Virus record (IMG/VR): IMGVR_UViG_3300010885_014407 | Location: 1-36,401 of that record | Length of the DNA: 36,401 nucleotides | Source: a virus | Direction: 5' to 3' (one strand) | In this document: piece by piece, positions 24,937 to 32,678 of the stretch | How the letters are laid out: every line of letters begins with the position of its first letter | How positions within the stretch are numbered: the stretch's first letter is position 1 | Notes under the pieces: generated by a model | Seen by the model: the letters and a program-made list of their open reading frames with translations, nothing else | What the model was told of the DNA's origin: nothing | Databases searched by the model: none | Made by a program: the position numbers and the translations under genes

Positions 24937-26431
24937 ACTGAGGGATTACCAAAAAGAGGCAATTGCTGCCCTGCGTAAGTCCATCCGTTCTGGCAAGCGC
25001 AGGCCCGTATTGCAGATGCCCACTGGAGCGGGAAAGACTGCAACGGCGGGTGCCATCATCAACATGGCGCAGGAAAAGGGTAACAAGGTTATATTCTGTG
25101 TTCCTGCTATTTCCTTGGTGAACCAGACGGTTGAATCGTTTGAACGGGATGGCATCTTTGAAATTGGCGTTATGCAGGCTTTCCATGAACGGACGGACCA
25201 CACAGCCCCGATTCAAGTGGCAAGCATCCAGACGCTAATGCGTCGGAACATCCCAGAGGCTTCATTGGTCATCGTGGACGAATGCCACGTTTCGTTTAAA
25301 TTTTTGGACAAATGGTTCAAGGAACTGGACGAGAAGAAGGTGCCAGTTATTGGCCTGACCGCCACCCCTTGGGCTAGGGGTATGGGCAAGTTGTATGATG
25401 ATTTGATCATCGGGACGACTACTCAAGAACTGATTGACAATGGATATTTGTCTAAGTTTCGGGTATTTGCGCCAGCGCATCCCGACCTTACAGGCGTCAA
25501 GATTGTTAAGGGTGACTACGATACCAAGGGGCTTTCCCGCGCTATGCAGCAAGGTACGCTGGTAGCGGATATTGTATCCACATGGCTTGAAAAGGGCGAG
25601 GATCGGTCAACGCTATGTTTTGCAGTGGATCGTGCCCACGCCAAGAAATTGCAGCAGCAGTTTGAAGAAGCAGGCGTAAATTGCGGTTACATGGATGCGT
25701 TTACAGATATTCAAGAACGCGAAATGATCGCCAAACAATTTGCGGACGGCGATTTACGGGTAGTTTGCAATGTCGGTGTACTGACGACAGGCATTGATTG
25801 GGATGTGCGCTGCATCATTTTGGCACGGCCTACACGGTCGGAAATATTGTATACACAAATTATCGGTCGCGGTTTACGGACGGCTAAAGGCAAAGAAGAT
25901 TGCTTAATTTTGGATCATTCCGATACGACGTTACGCCTTGGATTTGTTACGGATATACACCATGAGAAGCTGCATTCTGGTGAAAAGAACGCCAATACAG
26001 GTGAAAAGAAAGTCAAGTTACCACGGGCCTGCCCTAAGTGTGCATACATTAAACCAGCGGGAACACGGGAGTGCCCTGCCTGCGGGTTTGCTGCCGTTGT
26101 CACATCGAAGGTTGAAACGGAAGCGGGAGAACTTCTGGAACTCACGAGCAAAAAAGAACAGTTAAGCAAAAAATGGACTAGGCAAGTTAAAGAAAACTTT
26201 TATGCTGAATTGTTAGGGTATGCACGGCAGAAAGGTTATAAGGAGGGATGGGCTTATCATGCTTATAAGCAACGTATTGGGGTGGGACCACCAAGTCATC
26301 CAATACCGCTTGCGCCTTCTCCGGCCACCCTTTCGTGGATACGTCACTTGAACATTGCCAGAGCGAAACAAAGAGAAAAACAAAATGGATTTTCAAACGG
26401 CTCACAATCAGGCTCAAGGGAAATGGCATGA
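24923..26431 (+). CDS. SF2 DEAD/DEAH helicase, RadD-like
   Basis: A 502-aa DNA helicase. ATP-site motifs: Q-motif-like LRDYQKEAI, Walker A PTGAGKT (33-39), DECH (119-122), TATP (146-149) and motif VI QIIGRGLR (312-319). The C-terminal region has a four-Cys zinc ribbon (CPKC 370-373, CPAC 384-387) and a segment with GWAYHAYKQRIG, as in RadD-type phage helicases. It likely unwinds forks or remodels recombination intermediates. No replicative DnaB-type helicase is present, so this may be the main phage helicase, or the host DnaB is recruited. It overlaps the upstream gene by 14 bases and the primase start by 47. Confidence 0.85.
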   Translation: MPAHELRDYQKEAIAALRKSIRSGKRRPVLQMPTGAGKTATAGAIINMAQEKGNKVIFCVPAISLVNQTVESFERDGIFEIGVMQAFHERTDHTAPIQVASIQTLMRRNIPEASLVIVDECHVSFKFLDKWFKELDEKKVPVIGLTATPWARGMGKLYDDLIIGTTTQELIDNGYLSKFRVFAPAHPDLTGVKIVKGDYDTKGLSRAMQQGTLVADIVSTWLEKGEDRSTLCFAVDRAHAKKLQQQFEEAGVNCGYMDAFTDIQEREMIAKQFADGDLRVVCNVGVLTTGIDWDVRCIILARPTRSEILYTQIIGRGLRTAKGKEDCLILDHSDTTLRLGFVTDIHHEKLHSGEKNANTGEKKVKLPRACPKCAYIKPAGTRECPACGFAAVVTSKVETEAGELLELTSKKEQLSKKWTRQVKENFYAELLGYARQKGYKEGWAYHAYKQRIGVGPPSHPIPLAPSPATLSWIRHLNIARAKQREKQNGFSNGSQSGSREMA

Positions 26432-27299
26432 CATTTTGCCGCGACTTGGAATTGCGAATCAGTATCTAACAGGAAAGCATGGCCCTTGCCCGATATGCGC
26501 GGGTAAGGATCGGTTTCGGTTTGATGATCGCAATGGCAAGGGCGGTTGGATTTGCAATGAATGCGGCGCTGGGGATGGGTTTTCCCTAGTTGCCAAGGTC
26601 CGTAAGATAGACATGGTTACTGCCAAGATGATGGTGACACCACTCCTTGGTAGCGCAACCAAGCAGGATTACCGTAAAACAAATAATCCGACATCATTAC
26701 GGACAGCCGCAGAACGCTTCTGGCGAAGCACTGGGGCGGTTATGGAAGATACCCCAGTGGGTCTGTACTTAAAGAAGCGATTAGGCTGTTTTAAGCCCAA
26801 GGGAATGATTCGTCAGGGGCAAGCAATGCACCCATCGGATCGTGGACAAAATTACTTTGTAATGGCAGCCAAGATCAATGGCCCTGATGGTAAGGGTGTG
26901 TCGGTACACAAGACGTACATACTGACAGACGGCAACAAGGCTCCGCTTAGCCCAAATAAGGTTATGATGCCGGGGCCATTGGTTCAGGGTGCGTCAATAT
27001 GGCTCAGTGATCCACAGGAGCACCTTGGGATAGCTGAAGGGATTGAGACAGCTATGTCAGCCACGCTTTTGCATAAAATACCTACATGGGCTGCCATCAG
27101 TGCAACCATGATGAAAACATTTGAACCGCCAGATGTTTGCAAAAAATTAACAATTTTCGCGGATAACGATAGCAACTATGTTGGTCAGGCTGCTGCTTAT
27201 GAGTTAGCCCGGCGACTGGTTGCAATGCGACAAATTGAGGTGCAGGTTGCAATACCTGACCAAATTGGAGACTGGAATGATGTCCTTCAAAGACGATGA
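26385..27299 (+). CDS. Primase: P4-type zinc ribbon plus TOPRIM domain
   Basis: 304 aa from ATG 26385; the in-frame ATG 30 bases earlier is less likely. Zinc ribbon at 35-60 (CPIC, then WICNEC) followed by GDGFSLV is the P4 alpha-type primase zinc-binding domain. A middle region (110-200) is followed by a TOPRIM_3-type core with Glu218 (IAEGIETAMSA) and Asp260-Asn-Asp262 (IFADND). It would make primers at the phage origin. There is no helicase domain, unlike P4 alpha; helicase function would come from the adjacent SF2 gene or the host. Confidence 0.85.
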   Translation: MDFQTAHNQAQGKWHDILPRLGIANQYLTGKHGPCPICAGKDRFRFDDRNGKGGWICNECGAGDGFSLVAKVRKIDMVTAKMMVTPLLGSATKQDYRKTNNPTSLRTAAERFWRSTGAVMEDTPVGLYLKKRLGCFKPKGMIRQGQAMHPSDRGQNYFVMAAKINGPDGKGVSVHKTYILTDGNKAPLSPNKVMMPGPLVQGASIWLSDPQEHLGIAEGIETAMSATLLHKIPTWAAISATMMKTFEPPDVCKKLTIFADNDSNYVGQAAAYELARRLVAMRQIEVQVAIPDQIGDWNDVLQRR

Positions 27300-27507
27300 A
27301 ATCACTAATAAACTGAGAATAAAATATGAAAACGAAAACCAATTTACGGTGTACTGCGATAGTAAAGACATTGCATGGTGCCAATGGTCGCCAGTTTGGG
27401 AGATGTGGCGGGTATTGATGTTAGATGATAAGCGCATTCATCATCTGGCAAATTTAAAAAGTATTTTTTCTTTGTGTGCGGATGAAATTGGTGTTGACAT
27501 CATATAA
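27277..27507 (+). CDS. Small protein of unknown function
   Basis: 76 aa from ATG 27277 (another ATG follows at once); GGAG lies eight bases upstream and the start overlaps the primase end. Compact and rich in aromatics: YENENQFTVYCDSKDIAWCQW, then EMWRVLMLDDK. Its last codons overlap the -35 box of the first copy of a duplicated promoter module. No family recognised. Confidence 0.45.
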   Translation: MMSFKDDEITNKLRIKYENENQFTVYCDSKDIAWCQWSPVWEMWRVLMLDDKRIHHLANLKSIFSLCADEIGVDII

Positions 27508-27522
27508 AGACTGCCGTAAAAC
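27494..27522 (+). promoter_or_regulatory. Promoter module, copy 1
   Basis: TTGACA (27494-27499), 17 bases, TAAAAC (27517-27522). The downstream sequence CATCAACAACGG (27528-27539) and a GGGCC/GGCCC hairpin (27538-27549) follow. A second copy lies exactly 827 bases downstream with the same spacing. Confidence 0.7.
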
Positions 27523-27567
27523 AGAGACATCAACAACGGGCCACGGCCCAACCAACGGAGAATGACA

Positions 27568-27780
27568 ATGTACTACATCGTTGACAAGAACTTCCACTTG
27601 TTTGATACAAATTTTTTTGAAGTTGAATCCTTACAAGAAGCCAAAAATCTCGCAGAACAATTTAAGGTTAGATTGGGCAAGCAATACAACATCTATCGGG
27701 TTGAGACCGTTTACACCACCCAGTCCGTTGACGAAGCACACCTCGCGTCATTCGACATCCCTCACATGGCTCGCGATTAA
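27568..27780 (+). CDS. Small protein of unknown function
   Basis: 70 aa from ATG 27568; the ATG at 27562 is too close to the GGAG at 27557-27560. It begins MYYIVDKNFHLFDTNFFEVESLQEAKNLAEQF, an alpha/beta pattern, and ends with a polar stretch. Probably the first gene read from promoter copy 1. No family recognised. Confidence 0.5.
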   Translation: MYYIVDKNFHLFDTNFFEVESLQEAKNLAEQFKVRLGKQYNIYRVETVYTTQSVDEAHLASFDIPHMARD

Positions 27781-27786
27781 TTAACA

Positions 27787-27802
27787 GGGGGCTTCGGCCC
27801 CC
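27787..27802 (+). other. Perfect UUCG-tetraloop hairpin in an intergenic leader
   Basis: GGGGGC (27787-27792), loop UUCG, GCCCCC (27797-27802): six perfect pairs with the classic C(UUCG)G closing. No T-run follows (ACCCTATC), so it is a poor intrinsic terminator. It may act as an mRNA stabiliser, pause or processing signal between two small genes. Confidence 0.7.
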
Positions 27803-27827
27803 ACCCTATCACTCACAGGAGATTAAA

Positions 27828-28127
27828 ATGCACCCTTTAGCCGCACAAGATGAATTTACAATGTTCGTAGACCGCGTTGAAATTGAATATCGCGGTACAA
27901 CCTTGGAAGTAGATGCTGAATTGTTGGTTGAGTTTGGCAGCGAAGATGACGAGCCAATTTGGGAAATCGCTGATGTTGATTTGAGATCAGTGACATTTCC
28001 AAATGGTGATGATGTTGACTTGTCATATACTCAAGTGGAAGAAGTTGTTCAATTATTTAAACTGGCAGAAAACCAATATCAAACGCATATTTGGTCTGAA
28101 GTCACTGACCGTATGCAAGGGGAGTAA
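27828..28127 (+). CDS. Acidic small protein of unknown function
   Basis: A 99-aa, strongly acidic protein (about a quarter Asp and Glu), with ribosome site AGGAG eight bases before ATG. Pattern VDRVEIEYRGTTLEVDAELLVEFGSEDDEPIWEIADVDLRSVTF suggests a beta-rich fold, then a helix with VEEVVQLFKLAENQYQ. It lies after the UUCG hairpin. A DNA-mimic or partner-binding role is only suggested by charge. Confidence 0.5.
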   Translation: MHPLAAQDEFTMFVDRVEIEYRGTTLEVDAELLVEFGSEDDEPIWEIADVDLRSVTFPNGDDVDLSYTQVEEVVQLFKLAENQYQTHIWSEVTDRMQGE

Positions 28128-28132
28128 TGACA

Positions 28133-28324
28133 ATGGAAAACTTTTTAAAAATTAAAGATTTGAAGCCGGAGCAAATTGAGGAATTGGAAACCTTCCTATC
28201 GGAGATGTATATTGAGTTGGAGGACAAGGCAGACGCAGACTTGGATGATGACCGCTTTGTGCCAAACAAAGCAATGCGAAAAAAATGCAAGTTAGATGAA
28301 ATTTTTAATTTAAGATGGTGTTGA
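28133..28324 (+). CDS. Acidic small helical protein of unknown function
   Basis: 63 aa from ATG 28133, nine bases after GGGGAG; ATG 28127 is three bases from it and overlaps the previous stop. Helical and rich in Asp/Glu (LKPEQIEELETFLSEMYIELEDKADADLDDDRF), ending FNLRWC. Its stop codon lies inside the -35 box of promoter copy 2. No family recognised. Confidence 0.5.
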   Translation: MENFLKIKDLKPEQIEELETFLSEMYIELEDKADADLDDDRFVPNKAMRKKCKLDEIFNLRWC

Positions 28325-28349
28325 CATCTAATAAAGACTGCCATAAAGA
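28321..28349 (+). promoter_or_regulatory. Promoter module, copy 2
   Basis: TTGACA (28321-28326), 17 bases, TAAAGA (28344-28349), then CATCAACAACGG (28355-28366) and a GCGC-TGAG-GCGC hairpin (28366-28377). Over 49 bases 39 match copy 1 with no gap. The seven bases after the conserved TAAA differ. Confidence 0.7.
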
Positions 28350-28394
28350 TAGTGCATCAACAACGGCGCTGAGGCGCAATCAAAGGAGACGACC

Positions 28395-28700
28395 ATGAGC
28401 AACGCAACTGATTTTACCGCAATGACCACCGCAGAAGTTGTGGACGCAGCCGCCTACCTCAAGGCGCAGATCAAAGAATTAGAGGCTCAGTTTGCCTCCG
28501 CTGAGAAGGTAATTCGCGACCGCGCAACCACCAAGGAATTGCATGGCAATATCTTTAAGGCGGTATTTGCTGAGGGTTCAGTACGTTGGAACATTGATAC
28601 CGACAAAGTTAAGCAAGAGATGGGCGAAGATTGGTGGATAGCGCATTGCAAGGTGTCCACGCCTAAGCCATCTCTTTCCTTCAAGATTAATGTACAATGA
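28395..28700 (+). CDS. Small coiled-coil protein of unknown function
   Basis: A 101-aa protein with AAGGAG upstream of ATG. Residues about 12-50 form a helix with heptad-like spacing (AEVVDAAAYLKAQIKELEAQFASAEKVI). Residues 51-101 read GNIFKAVFAEGSVRWNIDTDKVKQEMGEDWWIAHCKVSTPKPSLSFKI, a small beta domain. The combination recalls other phage early proteins with N-terminal coils, but no named family. Likely first gene from promoter copy 2; the stop overlaps the next ATG. Confidence 0.55.
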   Translation: MSNATDFTAMTTAEVVDAAAYLKAQIKELEAQFASAEKVIRDRATTKELHGNIFKAVFAEGSVRWNIDTDKVKQEMGEDWWIAHCKVSTPKPSLSFKINVQ

Positions 28701-28906
28701 TATTTGATTTGTTCAAAAAGAAGCGCGTGGTTCCAACTGGCCCACGCGCCAAAATTTGGATGATGATACCGGAAGTAAAAGTTGTTTCAGTTGATAATGT
28801 TTTATCAGTTATTCAAATTCCAAAGGGATACATGAACGATGTTAACCAAACAGAAGCGAGGCTTCGCGCTATTAAGTCCAGAGGAAAGGACAGCAATGGC
28901 CCGTAA
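28697..28906 (+). CDS. Small basic protein of unknown function
   Basis: A 69-aa protein starting in ATGA with the previous stop. Basic N-terminus (FDLFKKKRVVPTGPRAKIW), then VVSVDNVLSVIQIPKGY. Its last 68 bases overlap the next gene in another frame, a long overlap for this genome, so either the end of this frame or the start of the next may be misjudged. Confidence 0.4.
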   Translation: MIFDLFKKKRVVPTGPRAKIWMMIPEVKVVSVDNVLSVIQIPKGYMNDVNQTEARLRAIKSRGKDSNGP

Positions 28907-29045
28907 AGCGGCTCTGGCAGTAAGGAACCGATATAAGATACCAAAAGAGAAGCAGGCCGCTGGTGGCCGTATTAGTGGCAAGACAAAGAACCCCAACAAA
29001 GGGTTTGGGACAACTAAATTAAATGGAAAGGTTGAGCAGTTATGA
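28839..29045 (+). CDS. Small basic phage protein
   Basis: A 68-aa protein (net strongly basic): LSPEERTAMARKAALAVRNRY, then KEKQAAGGRISGKTKNPNKGFGT. A short (S/P)EER-MARKAA helix plus a Gly-rich basic stretch is a recurrent phage pattern, perhaps DNA- or RNA-binding. AAGGGA lies ten bases before ATG 28839. A shorter start at ATG 28896 would remove most of the overlap with the previous gene. The stop overlaps the next ATG (ATGA). Confidence 0.5.
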   Translation: MLTKQKRGFALLSPEERTAMARKAALAVRNRYKIPKEKQAAGGRISGKTKNPNKGFGTTKLNGKVEQL

Positions 29046-29497
29046 CGACAGTAACAGAAAAACTTGAAAAAATTGCCAATTTTGATTCTTATTTTAAAGT
29101 ATGGATCAACGCTAGTCGGCAGGAAGGCGCGACAGACCAGCAAATCATTGATGATTTGAAGCGTATTGTTAAAATAGTAGAAGAAGTAAAACCTGAACCC
29201 GATAATTGGCGAAATGTGAATAAGATTGATTTTGAAGAAATTCAAAAAGCAATTGGATTAGGATTTGGGAAATCTAGCTATTCAAGAGTGGAGCGTTTAT
29301 GTTTTAATAGTTGGTACACCAATTTAGGTGAATTATATGATGATGGCCCAGAAATTTGGGCATTGGAGCCATATATTGGTTTAAAAGCAATCAACTGCGC
29401 TTCCAGCATTATTAATTATTTCGCTGGAAAAGAAATGATACCAATGTTTCAATCAATGAAAGCAGCGCGTAATTTTGTACCAGAGGCGATGGAATGA
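29042..29497 (+). CDS. Phage protein of unknown function
   Basis: A 151-aa, largely helical protein. N-terminus TEKLEKIANFDSYFKVWINASRQEGATDQQIIDDLKRIVKIVEE; later an aromatic region (SSYSRVERLCFNSWYTNLGELYDDGPEIWALEPYIGL). ATGA overlaps at both ends put it in a tightly coupled run. No family recognised. Confidence 0.5.
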   Translation: MTTVTEKLEKIANFDSYFKVWINASRQEGATDQQIIDDLKRIVKIVEEVKPEPDNWRNVNKIDFEEIQKAIGLGFGKSSYSRVERLCFNSWYTNLGELYDDGPEIWALEPYIGLKAINCASSIINYFAGKEMIPMFQSMKAARNFVPEAME

Positions 29498-29916
29498 CAC
29501 GAGAAATCAAATGGCTTGGTCCATACATACGCAACAATTCTCAGATTGATACGGAGAAAAACATGACAGTGATTAGCATTGATAAAAAGTATCGCACCCG
29601 TGATGGCCGTGAAGTGCGAATTTATGCAATGGATGGCGATTCGCGGGAACCAATACACGGAGCCTTGAGGGATTACAGTGGAAATTGGAATCATTCGGCA
29701 TGGTTTAGAACGGGCGAAAATATATATAAAATTAAAGATGCCGATCTCGTTGAAGTGAAGCCACGCATTAAACAGACATATTGGTATAATGTTTATTCAA
29801 ATCCAAAAGATTGTAACATTGCTACTACAAAAAAAGAAGCTGACGAAAAGGCTTATTATAACCGCCTTGCATGCGTAAAAGTTGAGATAGATTGCGAAGA
29901 GGGAGAAGGGCTATGA
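29494..29916 (+). CDS. Protein with a TRDGR small beta domain
   Basis: 140 aa from ATG 29494 (ATGA junction). A second start at ATG 29563 has a better site (GGAG at seven bases) and would give 117 aa. The segment KKYRTRDGREVRIYAMDGDSREPIHGALRDYSGNW…ADLVEV is a small beta domain often found as a lone phage protein (TRDGR-x-VRI, then DLVEV). The C-terminal part (WYNVYSNPKDCNIATTKKEADEKA) is less familiar. Function unknown; the two start signals may give two products. Confidence 0.5.
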   Translation: MTREIKWLGPYIRNNSQIDTEKNMTVISIDKKYRTRDGREVRIYAMDGDSREPIHGALRDYSGNWNHSAWFRTGENIYKIKDADLVEVKPRIKQTYWYNVYSNPKDCNIATTKKEADEKAYYNRLACVKVEIDCEEGEGL

Positions 29917-30113
29917 CCGTAATTAAGATGCCGCCACCAAAGAAGAAAGAGCCAGAATTTGTGCCGTCTCCATTTGATATAAGCAAGGAGATGCACAAGA
30001 TGCAGCAACGCATGATTGCATTAGAAGATATGCTGGCGACTGTGATCATGTTTGCAGAAAGCGCAACCACGGCAGATATGACTGAGGCACGCAAAGTGCT
30101 GAATGGGGAATGA
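29913..30113 (+). CDS. Small helical protein of unknown function
   Basis: 66 aa from ATG 29913, which makes ATGA with the prior stop and follows GGGAGAAGGG. A Pro/Lys-rich N-terminus (MPPPKKKEPEFVPSPFD), then a helix with heptad-like pattern (KMQQRMIALEDMLATVIMFAESA). No family recognised. Confidence 0.45.
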   Translation: MTVIKMPPPKKKEPEFVPSPFDISKEMHKMQQRMIALEDMLATVIMFAESATTADMTEARKVLNGE

Positions 30114-30114
30114 T

Positions 30115-30336
30115 ATGATCAACGACACTGAATTTGACGATCTTGAACATGAAATTGAAATGTACCGCTATGTTTTATCATGGCTGATATTGTACGGTGA
30201 TTTGAATAATGAAGCTGCATTTTATACGGCTAAAGATGCACTCAAGAAATTACATCATTCATATAAAAAGAATGACGATTTTGTTCGTATCCAAATTAAA
30301 AGGGCAATAGAAGAAGAATGGGAAGAGCCAAAATGA
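30115..30336 (+). CDS. Small acidic helical protein of unknown function
   Basis: 73 aa from ATG 30115, one base after the previous stop, with GGGGA upstream; an ATG 12 bases earlier is possible. Predicted two helices (EFDDLEHEIEMYRYVLSWLILYG and a basic one HHSYKKNDDFVRIQIKRAIEEEW). Last gene before the terminase control region. Confidence 0.45.
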   Translation: MINDTEFDDLEHEIEMYRYVLSWLILYGDLNNEAAFYTAKDALKKLHHSYKKNDDFVRIQIKRAIEEEWEEPK

Positions 30337-30476
30337 ACCGGATTTGAGTTCATTATAATGTGGTATCAGGATACCGCAAAAAAAGGGAAAAATCGTTGGG
30401 GTTAAATCTTGCATTCAATGAAATTTTCCAAAGTGTTATGTTATAACATTACATATTGAAATTAATCGGTGAAGAA
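30337..30476. promoter_or_regulatory. Non-coding region before terminase with two palindromes
   Basis: 140 bases without a gene. Contents: TATAAT (30354-30359) without a matching -35; GGTATC-AG-GATACC (30362-30375); a run of seven A; and ATGTTATAACAT (30438-30449), the core of a 20-base dyad (30434-30453) with nine of ten pairs. The last overlaps a possible -10 (TATAAC) and ends 24 bases before the terS start. Candidate late-promoter or operator site; a packaging (pac) site could also lie here or in terS. Confidence 0.45.
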
Positions 30477-30956
30477 ATGGCTAAAAAAAAGGCAGGCAGA
30501 CCACCGCATCAGGCTAATGGTGCTACAAAGAAAGCCGTAGAAATTATGGCTGCTGCTGGCTTATGGAATTACCAAATAGCCAAACAAATGAAGATAGATG
30601 AAGATACTCTGGTTAAGTATTATTCTCATGAACTGGCAACGGGCTGGTCTACAACAATGGCCGCTGCTGCCAACGTGGTTGTGACTGAAATGCTTTCCAA
30701 TACTGATAAATCACTGGATGCTGCGAAGTTCTTCTTAAAAAGCCGTGGCAAAGGATTGTGGTCTGAAACCAAGCAGGTGGAAGTAACTGGCAAGGGCGGC
30801 GGTCCTATCCAAACTGAGTCAATCAACATAGATGCATTGGACTATGACGAGCAGGAGCAGCTTGAGAGTATGCTGACAGCGGTATTGGCATTACCATCAT
30901 CTAATGATGAAGTTGAAGATGCTGACTTTGTTGAAATAGATGATCACAATGCTTGA
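30477..30956 (+). CDS. terS: Terminase small subunit
   Basis: 159 aa from ATG 30477 (an in-frame TTG upstream lies in the palindromic leader). The basic start AKKKAGRPPHQANGATKKAVEIMAAAGLWNYQIAKQMKIDEDTLVKYYSHEL is a helix-turn-helix that would recognise the packaging site. A helical oligomerisation part follows (AAAANVVVTEMLSNTDKSLDAAKFFLKSRGKGLW), then a flexible acidic tail. Its last 17 bases overlap the large subunit, as is usual. Confidence 0.8.
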   Translation: MAKKKAGRPPHQANGATKKAVEIMAAAGLWNYQIAKQMKIDEDTLVKYYSHELATGWSTTMAAAANVVVTEMLSNTDKSLDAAKFFLKSRGKGLWSETKQVEVTGKGGGPIQTESINIDALDYDEQEQLESMLTAVLALPSSNDEVEDADFVEIDDHNA

Positions 30957-32658
30957 TATGCCAATTACAAAAAAGCACATGCTTAACCGCGCACAAGCGG
31001 AAGCATTGCGTTTCAATCTTAATAAGAAACGTTTACAGCGCAATCTATACGACTTTGCAGCAGAGGCTTGGTCAGTGATTGATCCTGCTGAGTTCGTCGG
31101 TGGTGGCTTTGCTATGCAGGCTGTATGCGATCATCTACAGGCTTGCGCTGATGGTCACATACGCAATTTGATTATCAACATTCCACCACGCTTTTCTAAA
31201 TCTACGTTGGTTGGTACGTTGTTCCCGGCTTGGTGCTGGGCGCAAGACGAACTATCGCCAACGTCTGGCAATGGTGTGCAGTTTCTGTTTGCTTCATATA
31301 GTCAGTCGCTATCATTGCAAGACAGTTTGAAATGCAGACGCTTGGTTGAAAGCGATTGGTATCAGTCACGCTGGGGCGATAAGGTGCAGCTACAAGCCGA
31401 TCAAAACACCAAGAGCCAGTTCGATCTAATATCTGGCGGCAGGCGGCAAACCACGTCGGTTGGCGGCTCCACGACTGGTATGGGTGGAACGTATCTAATA
31501 GCGGACGATCCTAATAATAGCCGTGAAGCCAATTCGGAAGCCATTATCTACAGCACCAATGAGTGGTGGGATCAGGCTTGGTCTACCCGTCTGAACGATA
31601 GCAAACGAGGCTGTCGTATTGTGATTCAGCAGCGCCTTAATTCACGGGACATCACTGGGCATATCTTGACGAAAGACGTAGGTTCATGGACGCACCTGAT
31701 GCTGCCAATGCGGTTTGAGCCTGAGCGTCGCATTTATACGGTTCTTGTGCCAGCCGCAGCCAATGATGGTGTAAATGATGTGGTGTGGACTGATCCACGG
31801 GAAACGGAAGGCGAATTACTTTGGCCGGAACGGTTTGGCGAGGAAGAAGTTAACCTTTTAGAAAAAGACCTTGGACCTTATGGTGCGGCTGGTCAGTTAC
31901 AGCAACGACCTGCGCCTGCTGGCGGCGGCATTATCAAACGGACTTGGTGGCAACCTTGGTCTGCTACTGCGTTCCCAGATATGGAAATCAACATAGGCAG
32001 TTTGGACTTGGCGTATACGACCAAGAAGGAGAACGACTTCAGCGCCATGACGTGTTGGGGGGTGTGGCAAGACGGTGGCGAATCAACGGCTATTGTCAAT
32101 CGGGATCATCAGGGCAATGTGGTGTCGCGCATCCAGAAGAGCACGCAAGGCGGTGAAGTGCCAAAGATCATGATGACCAATGCTTGGAAAGCGCGACTGG
32201 AGTTCCATGAATTGGTTGATAAAATCATCAAGACGGCACGGGAAAGCAAGATTGACATCCTGCTGGTGGAAGCCAAGGGACCGGGCATATCGGTAGCGCA
32301 GGAAATCAGGCGTTTGGTTGGCATTGAAGAGTTTAGCGTCAGAGAAGTTAATCCACTGGATTTGGATAAGACAGCGCGTTTATATGCAGTGCAACATCTG
32401 TTTGCTGAAGGATTGGTTTACGCACCAACCAAGGTAGGTGACCCTGACTTATTTAGAATATGGGCAGACATGGTTGTCACTGAAGTGGAGGAGTTTCCCA
32501 AAGGCGTTCATGATGACTTGGTTGACACTGTTTCACAGGCAATCACGTTTATGCGTAAGACTGGCATGATTAGCCGTGGCGTTGAACGGACGTTTGAATT
32601 AACAGAAAGTCAAAAATTCGTTGGGAATAATTCAAATATGCCATTGTATCCAGTTTAA
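30940..32658 (+). CDS. terL: Terminase large subunit (ATPase-nuclease)
   Basis: A 572-aa packaging motor. ATPase: Walker A variant PPRFSKS (82-88), Walker B YLIADD (185-190). Nuclease (RNase H-like): Asp356 in GSLDLAY, Asp366, Glu444 in LLVEAKGPG and Asp525-Asp526 in VHDDLVD. These fit podovirus terminases that package by headful or concatemer cutting. Start ambiguous: ATG at 30940, 30949 or 30958, none with a strong site; 30940 gives overlap with terS. Portal and coat genes would usually follow, but here a modification module does. Confidence 0.92.
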   Translation: MITMLDMPITKKHMLNRAQAEALRFNLNKKRLQRNLYDFAAEAWSVIDPAEFVGGGFAMQAVCDHLQACADGHIRNLIINIPPRFSKSTLVGTLFPAWCWAQDELSPTSGNGVQFLFASYSQSLSLQDSLKCRRLVESDWYQSRWGDKVQLQADQNTKSQFDLISGGRRQTTSVGGSTTGMGGTYLIADDPNNSREANSEAIIYSTNEWWDQAWSTRLNDSKRGCRIVIQQRLNSRDITGHILTKDVGSWTHLMLPMRFEPERRIYTVLVPAAANDGVNDVVWTDPRETEGELLWPERFGEEEVNLLEKDLGPYGAAGQLQQRPAPAGGGIIKRTWWQPWSATAFPDMEINIGSLDLAYTTKKENDFSAMTCWGVWQDGGESTAIVNRDHQGNVVSRIQKSTQGGEVPKIMMTNAWKARLEFHELVDKIIKTARESKIDILLVEAKGPGISVAQEIRRLVGIEEFSVREVNPLDLDKTARLYAVQHLFAEGLVYAPTKVGDPDLFRIWADMVVTEVEEFPKGVHDDLVDTVSQAITFMRKTGMISRGVERTFELTESQKFVGNNSNMPLYPV

Positions 32659-32678
32659 TTAAAATTTAATTATAATGA

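Noticed and set aside
32671-32676. TATAAT just before dpdA as a promoter
   Set aside because: It would put the transcript start at or after the ATG and there is no -35 at the right distance; probably chance in an AT-rich gap.
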